Part shown: positions 7,895 to 15,538 of the stretch, piece by piece | Numbering within the stretch: position 1 is the first letter of the stretch | Layout of the letters: every line of letters begins with the position of its first letter | Assembly (NCBI GenBank): GCA_030613125.1 | Contig: JAUWMO010000010.1 | Span: forward strand, 1 to 23,782 | Length of the DNA: 23,782 nt | Reading direction: 5' to 3' | From: Bacteroidota bacterium | Lineage (GTDB): Bacteria; Bacteroidota; Bacteroidia; Bacteroidales; VadinHA17 | The notes under the pieces: generated by a model | Seen by the model: the letters and a program-made list of their open reading frames with translations, nothing else | The model's database searches: none | Told to the model about the DNA's origin: nothing | Made by a program: the position numbers and the translations under genes

Positions 7895-9262
7895 ATGAAA
7901 CAGTCAATGTTCTATAATTGGATCTCAAAGTACCTGGTTTATTTACTAATGCTTCTGGTGTTGCTGCAAGGTTTGAAGATAAAGAAATATGCAGATGGCG
8001 GAATAATACAGAATGATGTAACTCAGTATTATGCATTTCTTCCTGCTGCTTTTTTATACCATGACCTGAGTTTTCAGTTTGTTGATAAGCTTCCGGAAGA
8101 TTTTACAGGCACCATTTGGACAAAAACTTCTCCAAATGGAAAACAGACTTTAAAAATGACAATGGGAATAGCATTTTTAAATCTACCCTTTTTTTTCCTT
8201 GCTCATGGTTCCGCCCTTATTTTCAAATTTCCGGCTGATGGATACTCAGTTCCATATCACTTTTTTATTTTAATAGCTGCGGTTTTTTATCTGTTTCTTG
8301 GATTAATCATTTTGAGAAATGTGTTAAAACAATTTTTTCAGGAACCTGTAATTTCTATTTCCCTGCTCACAATTGTTTTAGGGACAAACTTGCTTAACTA
8401 TACAATTACAGAACCTGGCATGCCACATGTTTACAATTTCTTTCTTTTCGCAGGACTTCTGTCTTATTCTTTAAAATGGTATAAAGATCCCAGTTGGCAG
8501 AATTCACTTATACTGGGACTATTTGCTGGTTTGATTATTCTTGTACGGCCTTCGAATATTGTTGTCTTTGTTATCCCACTAACCATTGGACAATGGTCTT
8601 CGGTGAAAAAGCGATTGAGGCTGTTTTGGGATAGGAGGTACAAATTGTTAATAATCGGGCTTGTAATGCTAATTCTTTTTTCCCCACAGATGCTTTATTG
8701 GAAATTCAGCACCGGTTTTTGGATTTATTATACATACGGATCTGAGCGTTTCTTTTTCAATCAACCCCAAATAATAAACGGGTTGTTTAGTTACAGGAAA
8801 GGTTGGTTTATTTATACTCCGGTAATGTCATTAGCCATTGCAGGATTCATCTTTTTACGAAAAAAGGTCCCGGATTTGTTTTTTCCCATCTTAATTTATT
8901 TTATACTTAATTTATTTGTTGTTTTCAGTTGGTGGTGTTGGTGGTATGGAGGTAGTTTTGGTGCACGGCCATTAATTGAATCCTATGTGCTTCTTTCGTT
9001 TCCATTGGCAGCCTTTATTAATCAGATTCATAAAAAGAGTTATTTGGCCAGAATTTTCATAATATTTATTCTGGCCGGTTTAATTTATGTTAATCTTTTC
9101 CAGATGAGGCAGTACAGGATATCAATGATACATTGGGACAGCATGTCGAAAGAACTTTACTGGAAAATATTTCTTACAAATAAGTGGCCCGACAACTATG
9201 ATAAATTACTTGATCATCCTGATTACGATAAGGCCTTGAAAGGGGGACGGGTGGATAAATAG
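7895..9262 (+). CDS. Polytopic membrane protein, possible GT-C type glycosyltransferase
   Basis: The 455-residue protein has about ten hydrophobic helices. The first loop contains GGIIQNDVTQYYAFLPAAF, an acidic motif followed by aromatics as seen in uncharacterised Bacteroidota GT-C-like proteins. Later patches include TITEPGMPHVYNFFLFAG, GLIILVRPSN and FSWWCWWYGGSFGARPLIE; the R and E residues in loops between helices are typical of enzymes rather than transporters. It starts 5 bases after the previous gene, with AAAGGA a little upstream, and is the last gene of the presumed operon. It shares a general plan with its upstream neighbour but is not an obvious duplicate. The function is inferred from topology and context; a lipid-linked-sugar transferase acting on the same glycan is the best guess. 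Confidence 0.55.
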   Translation: MKQSMFYNWISKYLVYLLMLLVLLQGLKIKKYADGGIIQNDVTQYYAFLPAAFLYHDLSFQFVDKLPEDFTGTIWTKTSPNGKQTLKMTMGIAFLNLPFFFLAHGSALIFKFPADGYSVPYHFFILIAAVFYLFLGLIILRNVLKQFFQEPVISISLLTIVLGTNLLNYTITEPGMPHVYNFFLFAGLLSYSLKWYKDPSWQNSLILGLFAGLIILVRPSNIVVFVIPLTIGQWSSVKKRLRLFWDRRYKLLIIGLVMLILFSPQMLYWKFSTGFWIYYTYGSERFFFNQPQIINGLFSYRKGWFIYTPVMSLAIAGFIFLRKKVPDLFFPILIYFILNLFVVFSWWCWWYGGSFGARPLIESYVLLSFPLAAFINQIHKKSYLARIFIIFILAGLIYVNLFQMRQYRISMIHWDSMSKELYWKIFLTNKWPDNYDKLLDHPDYDKALKGGRVDK

Positions 9263-9309
9263 GGACCTTCGCCAATAACATAAGCTGTTAATAATCAGCG
9301 TATTTTGTT

Positions 9310-9417
9310 TAGAAAATCTTTTCACCGCTGAGGTAAGGCACAAAGAATTTTATATTAAAGCGTAACTTTTGCCAAAGGCATTCCTTCGGAAGCGCCTCCG
9401 TGTCTTTGCGGTTAATT
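9310..9417. repeat. Putative dispersed repeat between convergent operons
   Basis: The spacer has two ends that resemble one another in inverted orientation: CACCGC...GGCACAAAG near 9322-9344 on the plus strand, and AACCGCAAAGACACGGAGG on the minus strand near 9395-9414. Between them are small hairpins, GCC-AAA-GGC and TTCC-TTC-GGAA. This vocabulary (ACCGC, CACAAAG, CACGGAG) is like short non-coding repeats scattered in many environmental Bacteroidota genomes. It sits directly after the stop codons of two convergent operons, a usual place for such elements. Only one copy lies in this window, so its repetitive nature is inferred. Confidence 0.4.
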
Positions 9418-9428
9418 AAAAAAAATTA

Positions 9429-10595
9429 TTATTTCGAAATTGGTTGGGCAAAAGCAACAACATCCTTACCGGTAATCTCTTTTTCGCACAAAATAAACAA
9501 CCTTTCCAATACGTTCCTGAATTCCCTGATGTTTCCGGTCCAGTTTATTTTCTGAAGTTCTTTTATAGCCTCTAAAGTAATTTCTTTTTTACGACTTCCG
9601 TATTCACTGGCAATCTGCTCATTGAAATAATCAGCCAGTGAGGGAATATCTTCCAGCCTGTCATTTAATGGTGGTACATTGATCAGAATAACACTAATTC
9701 GATGATACAGATCTTCTCTGAACCGATTATTCTGGATTTCTTCTTTAATGTTTTTATTAGTTGCAGCCAGTATCCTGACGTTAACCGGTATCTCTTTGTC
9801 GCTTCCCACCCTGTTGATCTTATTTTCCTGAAGTGCCCTGAGTACCTTTGCCTGAGCTGAAAGGCTCATATCACCGATTTCATCGAGGAACAAAGTGCCT
9901 CCGTCTGCCTGTTCAAATTTTCCTTTTCTTTGTTTATAGGCTGATGTAAATGAACCCTTTTCGTGCCCGAAAAGCTCACTTTCAATTAGCTCAGAAGGTA
10001 TAGCCGCGCAATTAACTTCTACAAAAGGCTGAGAGGCACGGTTGCTTTTTTCATGCAACCATCGTGCAACCAGTTCTTTTCCAGTCCCATTATCTCCTGT
10101 AATTAACACTTTTGCATCGGTAGGTGCAACGCGGTCAATCATTTCCCTTACCTGATTCATGGCATTTGAATCACCAATCATTTCATAAGTTTTGCTAACC
10201 TTGCGTTTTAAGGTTTTGGTTTCAGTTATCAAGCTGGTCTTGTCAAGGGCATTTCTGATGGTGATCAATAACCTGTTAAGATCAAGAGGTTTCTCAATAT
10301 AATCAAAGGCTCCTTTCTTAATGGTTTCTACGGCAGTGTCAATGGTGCCGTGCCCTGAGATCATTATCACAGATACTTCATTGGATATCTTCATTAGTTC
10401 CTCTAAAACCTCAACACCATCCATTTTTGGCATTTTAATATCACAAAGGACGACATCATAATTTTTCTTATTAAATTTTTCCAATCCTTCCATACCATCC
10501 TCTGCAAGCTCAACCTCATGCTTTTCATATTCAAGCACATCCTTTAATGAATTTCTTATGCTTTTTTCATCATCAATAACAAGTATTGTAGCCAT
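9429..10595 (-). CDS. NtrC-family sigma-54 activator-type response regulator lacking a DNA-binding domain
   Basis: Receiver domain (1-120) with phospho-acceptor Asp52 in LCDIKMP, the acidic pocket IDDE and the EKP lysine. The AAA+ sigma-54 interaction domain follows (about 140-365): Walker A GDNGTGKE (167-174), GSFTSA (214-219) at the GAFTGA loop position, Walker B LFLDEIGD, and NWTGNIREFRNVLERL near the end. The protein stops at 388 residues, about 20-30 after the AAA+ domain, with no Fis-type helix-turn-helix; classic NtrC proteins run to about 450-470. It probably activates sigma-54 RNA polymerase from solution or binds DNA through a partner. From memory, similar short regulators occur in other Bacteroidota, so this is likely a family form rather than a fresh truncation. 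It starts 20 bases after the ABC permease gene, so all three are likely one operon. No histidine kinase is adjacent. Confidence 0.92.
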   Translation of the reverse strand: MATILVIDDEKSIRNSLKDVLEYEKHEVELAEDGMEGLEKFNKKNYDVVLCDIKMPKMDGVEVLEELMKISNEVSVIMISGHGTIDTAVETIKKGAFDYIEKPLDLNRLLITIRNALDKTSLITETKTLKRKVSKTYEMIGDSNAMNQVREMIDRVAPTDAKVLITGDNGTGKELVARWLHEKSNRASQPFVEVNCAAIPSELIESELFGHEKGSFTSAYKQRKGKFEQADGGTLFLDEIGDMSLSAQAKVLRALQENKINRVGSDKEIPVNVRILAATNKNIKEEIQNNRFREDLYHRISVILINVPPLNDRLEDIPSLADYFNEQIASEYGSRKKEITLEAIKELQKINWTGNIREFRNVLERLFILCEKEITGKDVVAFAQPISK

Positions 10596-10615
10596 TATCT
10601 TTTATTTTCATCTGA

Positions 10616-11968
10616 TCAATAATTTTTATATCTTATCCATTTAAATATTTCTTTATAAGTTGGCTTCTTTCCATACATCAAAATACCTGTGCGGTATATT
10701 TTTGCTGCCAGCCAGGTTGTTCCCATAAAGAAAAGGAATAACAATGCCATAGATGATGCCAGTTCCCAGTATGGGACACCAAATGGTATCCTTGCCATCA
10801 TAACCATTGGAGAAGTAAATGGGATGAGTGAACACCAGAATACAAGCGAACTATCAGGGTTTTGAAAGGCTCCCATTGAAACAAACAGTCCAAGCAAAAG
10901 AGGTACAGTTATCGGTATCATAAATTGTTGTGTGTCAGTTTCATTATCAACAGCTGACCCGACAGCTGCAAATAAAGAAGCGTATAAAAGATAGCCTCCA
11001 AGAAAATAAACAATAAATGAACCAATTATTAATAACCAATTCATGGATTTCATAGATATCAGAATCGATTGAAACTCATTCAGATCGGGCATGGGAGTTT
11101 GTGTACTTTCAACAGGTGTTACATCCGCAGACATGATATTCTGAACTATAGGATTCTCAGGTGTAGATTTTATATCAGGTAAAAAAGTTGATTGGGCATA
11201 ACCTACAATTATTAAAGTAAGAATAATCCATAAAAAGAATTGTGTTAGACCTACCATGGCAATACCAAGGATCTTCCCCATCATTAACTGAAAAGGTTTT
11301 ACCGAAGAAATGAGGACTTCAACAATTCGGCTAGTTTTTTCTTCAATCACTCCCCTCATGACCTGGGCACCAAAAATAAAAGTTAACATATAGATCAGAA
11401 GCCCGGAAATATATGCAATTCCCATTGATAATCCTGTGCTGGTTTTTTTTTCTGCTCCTTCGTCAGTAATAAGGATGGTTTGAACATTGACCGTTGACTC
11501 AATCTCCTTTAATATTTTGTCAAGGTCTTTAATATCATATGATTCAAGCTTTTTCCTTTCTATTTCCTTTTCTATAGAATTGGAAATATGCATGGTTGTT
11601 TCAAGTGTGGGTTGTTTATGGGAAAATAATTGTACTGCATTAGGAATATAGGCCACTTTGGGTGATATAAAAAGCACACCATAATATCCCTGTTCCTCAA
11701 AATTCATTTTTATTTCTTCAGGATTCACATCAATTAAGTAATCAAATTTGATTGACTTTGTTGAAGGAATTGTACCGGCAAACAAAACAGCGCCTTCTCC
11801 CACAACAGCGATCCTTTTTTCGTTACTATCTTCTCTTGTCATGATCCAGGCTGGAATAAGGATCAGCCCCGCTAACAATACCGGGGCAAGCAGGGTCATG
11901 ATAATAAACGATTTCTTTTTGACCCTTACGAGGTATTCCCTTTTAATAATCAGAAAAATTTTGTTCAT
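10616..11968 (-). CDS. ABC-2 type exporter permease (NatB-like)
   Basis: Membrane subunit of an ABC exporter. The N-terminus IKREYLVRVKKKSFIIMTLLAPVLLAGL is the typical start of NatB-type permeases, with the first helix at about residues 20-43. A large extracytoplasmic domain of some 130 residues follows, then about five C-terminal helices; MRGVIEEKTSRIVEVLISSVKPFQLMMGKI is the characteristic cytoplasmic coupling-helix region of ABC-2 permeases. The length of 450 residues suits the family. It starts 33 bases after its ATPase gene and is followed 20 bases later by the sigma-54 activator. NatAB in Bacillus exports sodium, but related pairs export other compounds, so the substrate here is unknown. 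Confidence 0.9.
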   Translation of the reverse strand: MNKIFLIIKREYLVRVKKKSFIIMTLLAPVLLAGLILIPAWIMTREDSNEKRIAVVGEGAVLFAGTIPSTKSIKFDYLIDVNPEEIKMNFEEQGYYGVLFISPKVAYIPNAVQLFSHKQPTLETTMHISNSIEKEIERKKLESYDIKDLDKILKEIESTVNVQTILITDEGAEKKTSTGLSMGIAYISGLLIYMLTFIFGAQVMRGVIEEKTSRIVEVLISSVKPFQLMMGKILGIAMVGLTQFFLWIILTLIIVGYAQSTFLPDIKSTPENPIVQNIMSADVTPVESTQTPMPDLNEFQSILISMKSMNWLLIIGSFIVYFLGGYLLYASLFAAVGSAVDNETDTQQFMIPITVPLLLGLFVSMGAFQNPDSSLVFWCSLIPFTSPMVMMARIPFGVPYWELASSMALLFLFFMGTTWLAAKIYRTGILMYGKKPTYKEIFKWIRYKNY

Positions 11969-12001
11969 AGATTGTCCTTTTAATCACAATAATTATTACT
12001 G

Positions 12002-12925
12002 TTACTCCTTTTTCGCATCGTTTACAGCTTTGATAAAAATCTCATTCATGCCTGGAATAACCTTATTAAAAGCAACCACCTTCCCGGCTTGCAACAATAT
12101 GCTTAGTACGTCATTGGTTGTTGTATTATCCATCAAATCAACTGTTATCTGATTTTGACCATTGACTTTTTTATTATCAATAATTTTATATGAATGGCTA
12201 AGAGATGCAGTTAGAAGATTAATTTCTCCATCAAACCTGATCTCAAAGCGGTTTGAAGCATAATAATTACGAATTTCATCAACAGATCCTTCAAGTATTG
12301 TTCTTGAATTATTTATCAGTGTGATATGATCACAAAGCTCTTCCACTGAACCCATATCATGAGTGGAAAAGATTATTGTGGTTCCTTTATTTTGAAGTTT
12401 AATGATTTCCTTTTTCAACAGACTGGTATTAATTGGATCAAAACCACTGAAGGGTTCGTCAAAAATCAGAAGTTTAGGCTCATGCAAAATAGTAATAATG
12501 AATTGGACCTTTTGCTGCATTCCTTTTGAGAGTTCCTCTACTTTTTTATCCCACCAGGGTTCTAACTCAAATTTTTTAAACCAATCTTTAAGTCTTTTTA
12601 AAGCATCCTGTTTTGAAAGTCCTTTTAGCCGTGCAAGATATAAAGCCTGTTCACCCACCTTCATCTTTTTATAAAGACCTCTTTCTTCAGGCAGATAACC
12701 AATGGAGCTTAAATCATCTGCCTTCATCTTTTTCCCTTTGAGCATCAGTTCTCCGGTATCTGGTGCAGTAATCTGATTAATAATCCGGAGGAGTGTCGTT
12801 TTGCCAGCACCATTTGGCCCCAGAAGCCCGTAAATACTGCCTTTAGGAACAGTAATACTCACATTGTCAAGTGCCAGATGATTTGTGAATTTTTTGACAA
12901 TATTTCTTGCTTCAAAATATCCCAT
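12002..12925 (-). CDS. ABC exporter ATP-binding protein (NatA-like)
   Basis: Cytoplasmic ATPase of the exporter. Walker A is GPNGAGKT (36-43), the signature is LSKGMQQ (132-138), Walker B is LLIFDEP (152-158) with D-loop SGFDP, and the switch histidine is in IIFSTHDM. After the nucleotide-binding domain comes a C-terminal extension of about 85 residues like the DUF4162 domain of NatA-type proteins. Length is 307 residues. It heads a three-gene minus-strand operon with the permease and the HTH-less response regulator. TATCTTTA at 12957-12964 (minus strand), 31 bases before the start, differs by one base from the Bacteroidota -7 box and may be its promoter; no good -33 element was found. Confidence 0.93.
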   Translation of the reverse strand: MGYFEARNIVKKFTNHLALDNVSITVPKGSIYGLLGPNGAGKTTLLRIINQITAPDTGELMLKGKKMKADDLSSIGYLPEERGLYKKMKVGEQALYLARLKGLSKQDALKRLKDWFKKFELEPWWDKKVEELSKGMQQKVQFIITILHEPKLLIFDEPFSGFDPINTSLLKKEIIKLQNKGTTIIFSTHDMGSVEELCDHITLINNSRTILEGSVDEIRNYYASNRFEIRFDGEINLLTASLSHSYKIIDNKKVNGQNQITVDLMDNTTTNDVLSILLQAGKVVAFNKVIPGMNEIFIKAVNDAKKE

Positions 12926-13059
12926 ATGTTATCAGATGTTTCAGATTTTGTGGAAGTAAAGATAAAAATTTGCAGTTAATAATTGTTTTATAAAATATAT
13001 GAATACCCGGCTTTACCTTTGAGAATCAAATTTGAGGTTATCAATACCAGATATTCTCT

Positions 13060-14214
13060 TTATCCAAAATAGTCTCTCATTTTCTCAAAAAACCTTTTAT
13101 CGGATTTTGAAGGATCGGGTTTAAAATTTTCTGATTCATTCAGTTTTTCGAGTACCCTTTTCTCATCATTTGACAAATTTTTAGGGATCCAGACATTAAT
13201 ATTTACAAGCATATCACCCCTGCCATATCCATTAACATCAGGTAATCCTTTCCCTCTGAGACGTAAGATTTTTCCCGGTTGTGTTCCGGGTTCAATTTTT
13301 ATTTTGGCCCTACTGTCAACGGTTGGGATTTCAGCATGTGAACCTAACGAAGCATCTGTTATACTTATGAATAGGGTATAGAGAAGATCATTGCCATCAC
13401 GAATAAGTTCCGGGTGTTTTTCCTCTTCAATTACTATAATAAGGTCGCCATTTACACCACCTCTTCTGGCAGCATTTCCTTTACCTGAAACATTCAGTTG
13501 CATTCCTTCTGCAACCCCGGCAGGAATGTTAATCTTGATAATTTCCTCGCCTTTAACAATTCCCTCACCATAGCAGTTTGAACATTTATTAGTTATCACT
13601 TTCCCTTCGCCCCCACATACAGGGCATGTACTTGTAGTTTGCATTTGTCCAAGGAAGGTATTTGCTATGCGGGTTACGTTACCACTACCGTTACATGAAG
13701 AACATGAACTATAGCCTGAGGAACCTGCAGCACCTGTTCCGTCACAGGTTTTGCACGATATATACATTTTTATTTTTAATTTCTTTTCGACCCCATTGGC
13801 TATCTCCGAAAGGTTTAATTTTACTTTTATACGGATGTTAGTACCCTTATTTATTCTTTTACGTGACCTGCTACCCTCACCAAAACCACTAAAACCACCA
13901 AAGCCAAAATGTCCGCCAAAAATATCACCAAATTGTGAAAATATATCTTCAATATTGCTGAAACCCCCAAAGCCTCCTCCGGCGCTTCCTGATACTCCGG
14001 CATGGCCAAATTGATCATATCGGGCACGCTTATCATCATTGCTTAAAATTTCATAAGCTTCGGCAGCTTCTTTGAATTTTTCCTCAGCACCTTTATCGCC
14101 CGGATTTTTATCAGGATGATATTTCAACGCCATTTTCCGGTAAGCTTTCTTAATTTCTTCCGGTCTTGCTTTTTTAGATACGCCTAGTATCTCATAATAA
14201 TCTCTCTTGCCCAT
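13060..14214 (-). CDS. dnaJ: Chaperone protein DnaJ
   Basis: Hsp40 co-chaperone that delivers unfolded clients to DnaK and stimulates its ATPase. J domain at 1-70 with HPD (33-35), a Gly/Phe-rich linker (about 72-115), a zinc-finger domain with four CxxCxGxG repeats (Cys154/157, 171/174, 197/200 and 211/214), then two beta-sandwich client-binding domains and the C-terminal dimerisation region. Length 384 is standard. All key residues are present. The gene lies 38 bases after grpE on the same strand, so they form one operon; dnaK is not in the window, as is common in Bacteroidota. Confidence 0.98.
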   Translation of the reverse strand: MGKRDYYEILGVSKKARPEEIKKAYRKMALKYHPDKNPGDKGAEEKFKEAAEAYEILSNDDKRARYDQFGHAGVSGSAGGGFGGFSNIEDIFSQFGDIFGGHFGFGGFSGFGEGSRSRKRINKGTNIRIKVKLNLSEIANGVEKKLKIKMYISCKTCDGTGAAGSSGYSSCSSCNGSGNVTRIANTFLGQMQTTSTCPVCGGEGKVITNKCSNCYGEGIVKGEEIIKINIPAGVAEGMQLNVSGKGNAARRGGVNGDLIIVIEEEKHPELIRDGNDLLYTLFISITDASLGSHAEIPTVDSRAKIKIEPGTQPGKILRLRGKGLPDVNGYGRGDMLVNINVWIPKNLSNDEKRVLEKLNESENFKPDPSKSDKRFFEKMRDYFG

Positions 14215-14252
14215 AGATTCACCTTCGGTTTAATGTAAAAGTCAGAACTTAC

Positions 14253-14789
14253 TTATTCGCCTACAATAACTTTTGAGTACCGGATTACCTTTCCGTTTAG
14301 TAAATACCCTTTCTCAATAACATCAACCACTTTTCCTTTAAGTTTTTTTTCGGGCGCCTTGATCTTAGTTATGGCCTCATGACAATCAGTATCAAAGTAT
14401 TTATTAAGGGAATCAATTTCCTGAACTCCTTTCTGTTCCAAAAAATCTGAGAACTTAGTGTAAATAAATTTAATGCCGTCTGTTACAGACTGCTGGTCAT
14501 TTCCTTCACTGACAGATTGAAGAGCTCTTTCAAAATTATCCATTACCGGTAACAAATCCACAAGGATTTCTTCACCGGCAAATTTAATAAGGTCAGATTT
14601 TTCACGTAAAGTTCTTTTTCTGAAATTGTCAAATTCAGCTGACAGCCTTAAATATCTGTCCTCTTTTTCCTTCAGTTTCAGCTCTAAAGATTCTATTATT
14701 TTTTCATCTGAAATACTCTTCCTGGGAGATTGTTTTGCACTTTTCTTTTTAGTTGCTGCTTCCTTTGAGCTTTTTGTTTTTCCAGTCAT
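14253..14789 (-). CDS. grpE: Nucleotide exchange factor GrpE
   Basis: Releases ADP from DnaK. The N-terminal 35 residues are a Lys/Ser-rich disordered tail, followed by a long coiled coil (about 45-90: LKLKEKEDRYLRLSAEFDNFRKRTLREK), the family motif region FDNFRKRT, and a beta-rich C-terminal domain with VIEKGYLLNGKVIRYSKVIV, the GrpE signature. Length 178 is typical. It is first in the grpE-dnaJ operon. A sequence matching the sigma-54 promoter consensus lies 44-60 bases upstream, and a terminator-like hairpin for the previous transcript lies beyond it, which together suggest the operon is transcribed from its own promoter. Confidence 0.97.
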   Translation of the reverse strand: MTGKTKSSKEAATKKKSAKQSPRKSISDEKIIESLELKLKEKEDRYLRLSAEFDNFRKRTLREKSDLIKFAGEEILVDLLPVMDNFERALQSVSEGNDQQSVTDGIKFIYTKFSDFLEQKGVQEIDSLNKYFDTDCHEAITKIKAPEKKLKGKVVDVIEKGYLLNGKVIRYSKVIVGE

Positions 14790-14832
14790 AATTGAACATT
14801 TTTCATATCGTTCATTTCATTCGCCAATATTT

Positions 14833-14849
14833 AGCAAATTACTTGCCAA
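14833..14849 (-). promoter_or_regulatory. Candidate sigma-54 (RpoN) promoter for grpE-dnaJ
   Basis: On the minus strand the site reads TTGGCAAGTAATTTGCT, against the consensus YTGGCACGRNNNTTGCW. Two positions differ; the invariant GG (14847-14846) and GC (14835-14834) are exactly 10 bases apart, the spacing sigma-54 requires. The predicted transcript would start near 14822, giving a leader of about 33 bases before grpE. No TAnnTTTG box competes in this interval. A sigma-54 activator gene lies nearby at 9429-10595. The match could still be chance in AT-rich DNA. Confidence 0.45.
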
Positions 14850-14894
14850 TTCATATATACCGACAAATTGACATAAAATACGAATATACGGGTG

Positions 14895-14928
14895 ATAAAA
14901 AGGCAAAGGCAGAAAATTTCTGCCCTTG
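14895..14928 (-). terminator. Intrinsic terminator-like hairpin after the TlpA-like gene
   Basis: Minus-strand RNA would form an 8-bp stem, GGCAGAAA/TTTCTGCC (14908-14924; part of the centre must open as loop), extended by three pairs after one mismatch. It is followed by TTTGCC and a run of five T (14901-14897). It stands between the TlpA-like gene stop and the grpE promoter region. Confidence 0.5.
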
Positions 14929-14953
14929 TTTAATTATTATATGTGATAACTAG

Positions 14954-15505
14954 TTAATTCAAGTATTTTTTTAAAGTTTGAGGAAGATATGTCCCTCTCA
15001 AATTCCTGGCAACAATAATGCCATTTCCGTCGATGAGAAAATTAAAGGGAATTGACCTGATACCATATATCGCTGCAGCCTGAGAATTCCATCCTTTCAG
15101 GTCACTTACATGATATTCCCATTCAAGTTCGTCCTGTGATATTGCATTGGTCCAGGATTTAAAGGTTCTGTCAAGTGACACACTATAAATAGTAAATCCT
15201 TTGCCATTTATAAAGTCCCTATCCTTATAGAGCCTGTATGACTCAACAATATTGGGATTCTCCATGCGGCATGGTGCACACCAGGCTGCCCAGAAATCAA
15301 TTAATACCATCTTCCCCTTTAAAGAGGAGAGTTTTATCGTGATACCATCAGGATTATTAAATACAAGTTCGGGTGCCTGATCACCTATGTTAATCCCAAT
15401 GACTGCAGCTTTTGTTTTATTAATATTTTCGGTTGGTCTTTCGTTAAAAGCTACAAGTGACCCTGCGAACAGTATAAATACAATTAATATCAGATTTCGT
15501 TTCAT
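14954..15505 (-). CDS. TlpA-like thioredoxin-fold thiol-disulfide oxidoreductase
   Basis: Exported thioredoxin-fold protein of the TlpA/ResA/AhpC-TSA group. From ATG 15505 a signal peptide covers about residues 1-20 (basic KRN, then a hydrophobic core ending SLVAF). The redox motif is WCAPC (Cys76 and Cys79) after VLIDFWAA, and the cis-proline loop is RSIPFNFLID. Length is 183 residues. Likely role: reducing or exchanging disulfides in the periplasm. A TTG at 15523 in the same frame would add six residues but overlaps a TATATTTG promoter box, so the ATG is preferred. It lies 33 bases after murA with its own promoter-like box and is followed by a terminator-like hairpin. Confidence 0.9.
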   Translation of the reverse strand: MKRNLILIVFILFAGSLVAFNERPTENINKTKAAVIGINIGDQAPELVFNNPDGITIKLSSLKGKMVLIDFWAAWCAPCRMENPNIVESYRLYKDRDFINGKGFTIYSVSLDRTFKSWTNAISQDELEWEYHVSDLKGWNSQAAAIYGIRSIPFNFLIDGNGIIVARNLRGTYLPQTLKKYLN

Positions 15506-15520
15506 TTTAAAAAATTTCCG

Positions 15521-15528
15521 CAAATATA
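15521..15528 (-). promoter_or_regulatory. Candidate Bacteroidota promoter -7 box (TATATTTG)
   Basis: An exact TAnnTTTG match on the minus strand, 15 bases before the ATG of the TlpA-like gene. Nineteen bases upstream is TTA, one base off the -33 TTG. It would allow transcription separate from murA. Confidence 0.4.
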
Positions 15529-15538
15529 AAGGTTTATT

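Noticed and set aside
9265..9300. Terminator hairpin GCTG...CAGC after the last glycan-module gene.
   Set aside because: Only four base pairs around an eight-base loop and no T-tract directly after it; too weak to call.
9300..9440. Insertion of the spacer repeat having cut off the HTH domain of the response regulator.
   Set aside because: The end of the regulator looks natural, and I recall similar short regulators in other Bacteroidota; no HTH-coding remnant is visible beyond the repeat.
13850..14040. Open frames on both strands inside the Gly/Phe-rich part of dnaJ.
   Set aside because: They are shadows of the repetitive GGx codons of DnaJ and have no start context or family pattern.
14833..14850. 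Possible CIRCE element (HrcA operator) before grpE, because of the TTAGCA-like wording.
   Set aside because: CIRCE needs TTAGCACTC-N9-GAGTGCTAA; the second half is absent. The bases fit a sigma-54 promoter better.
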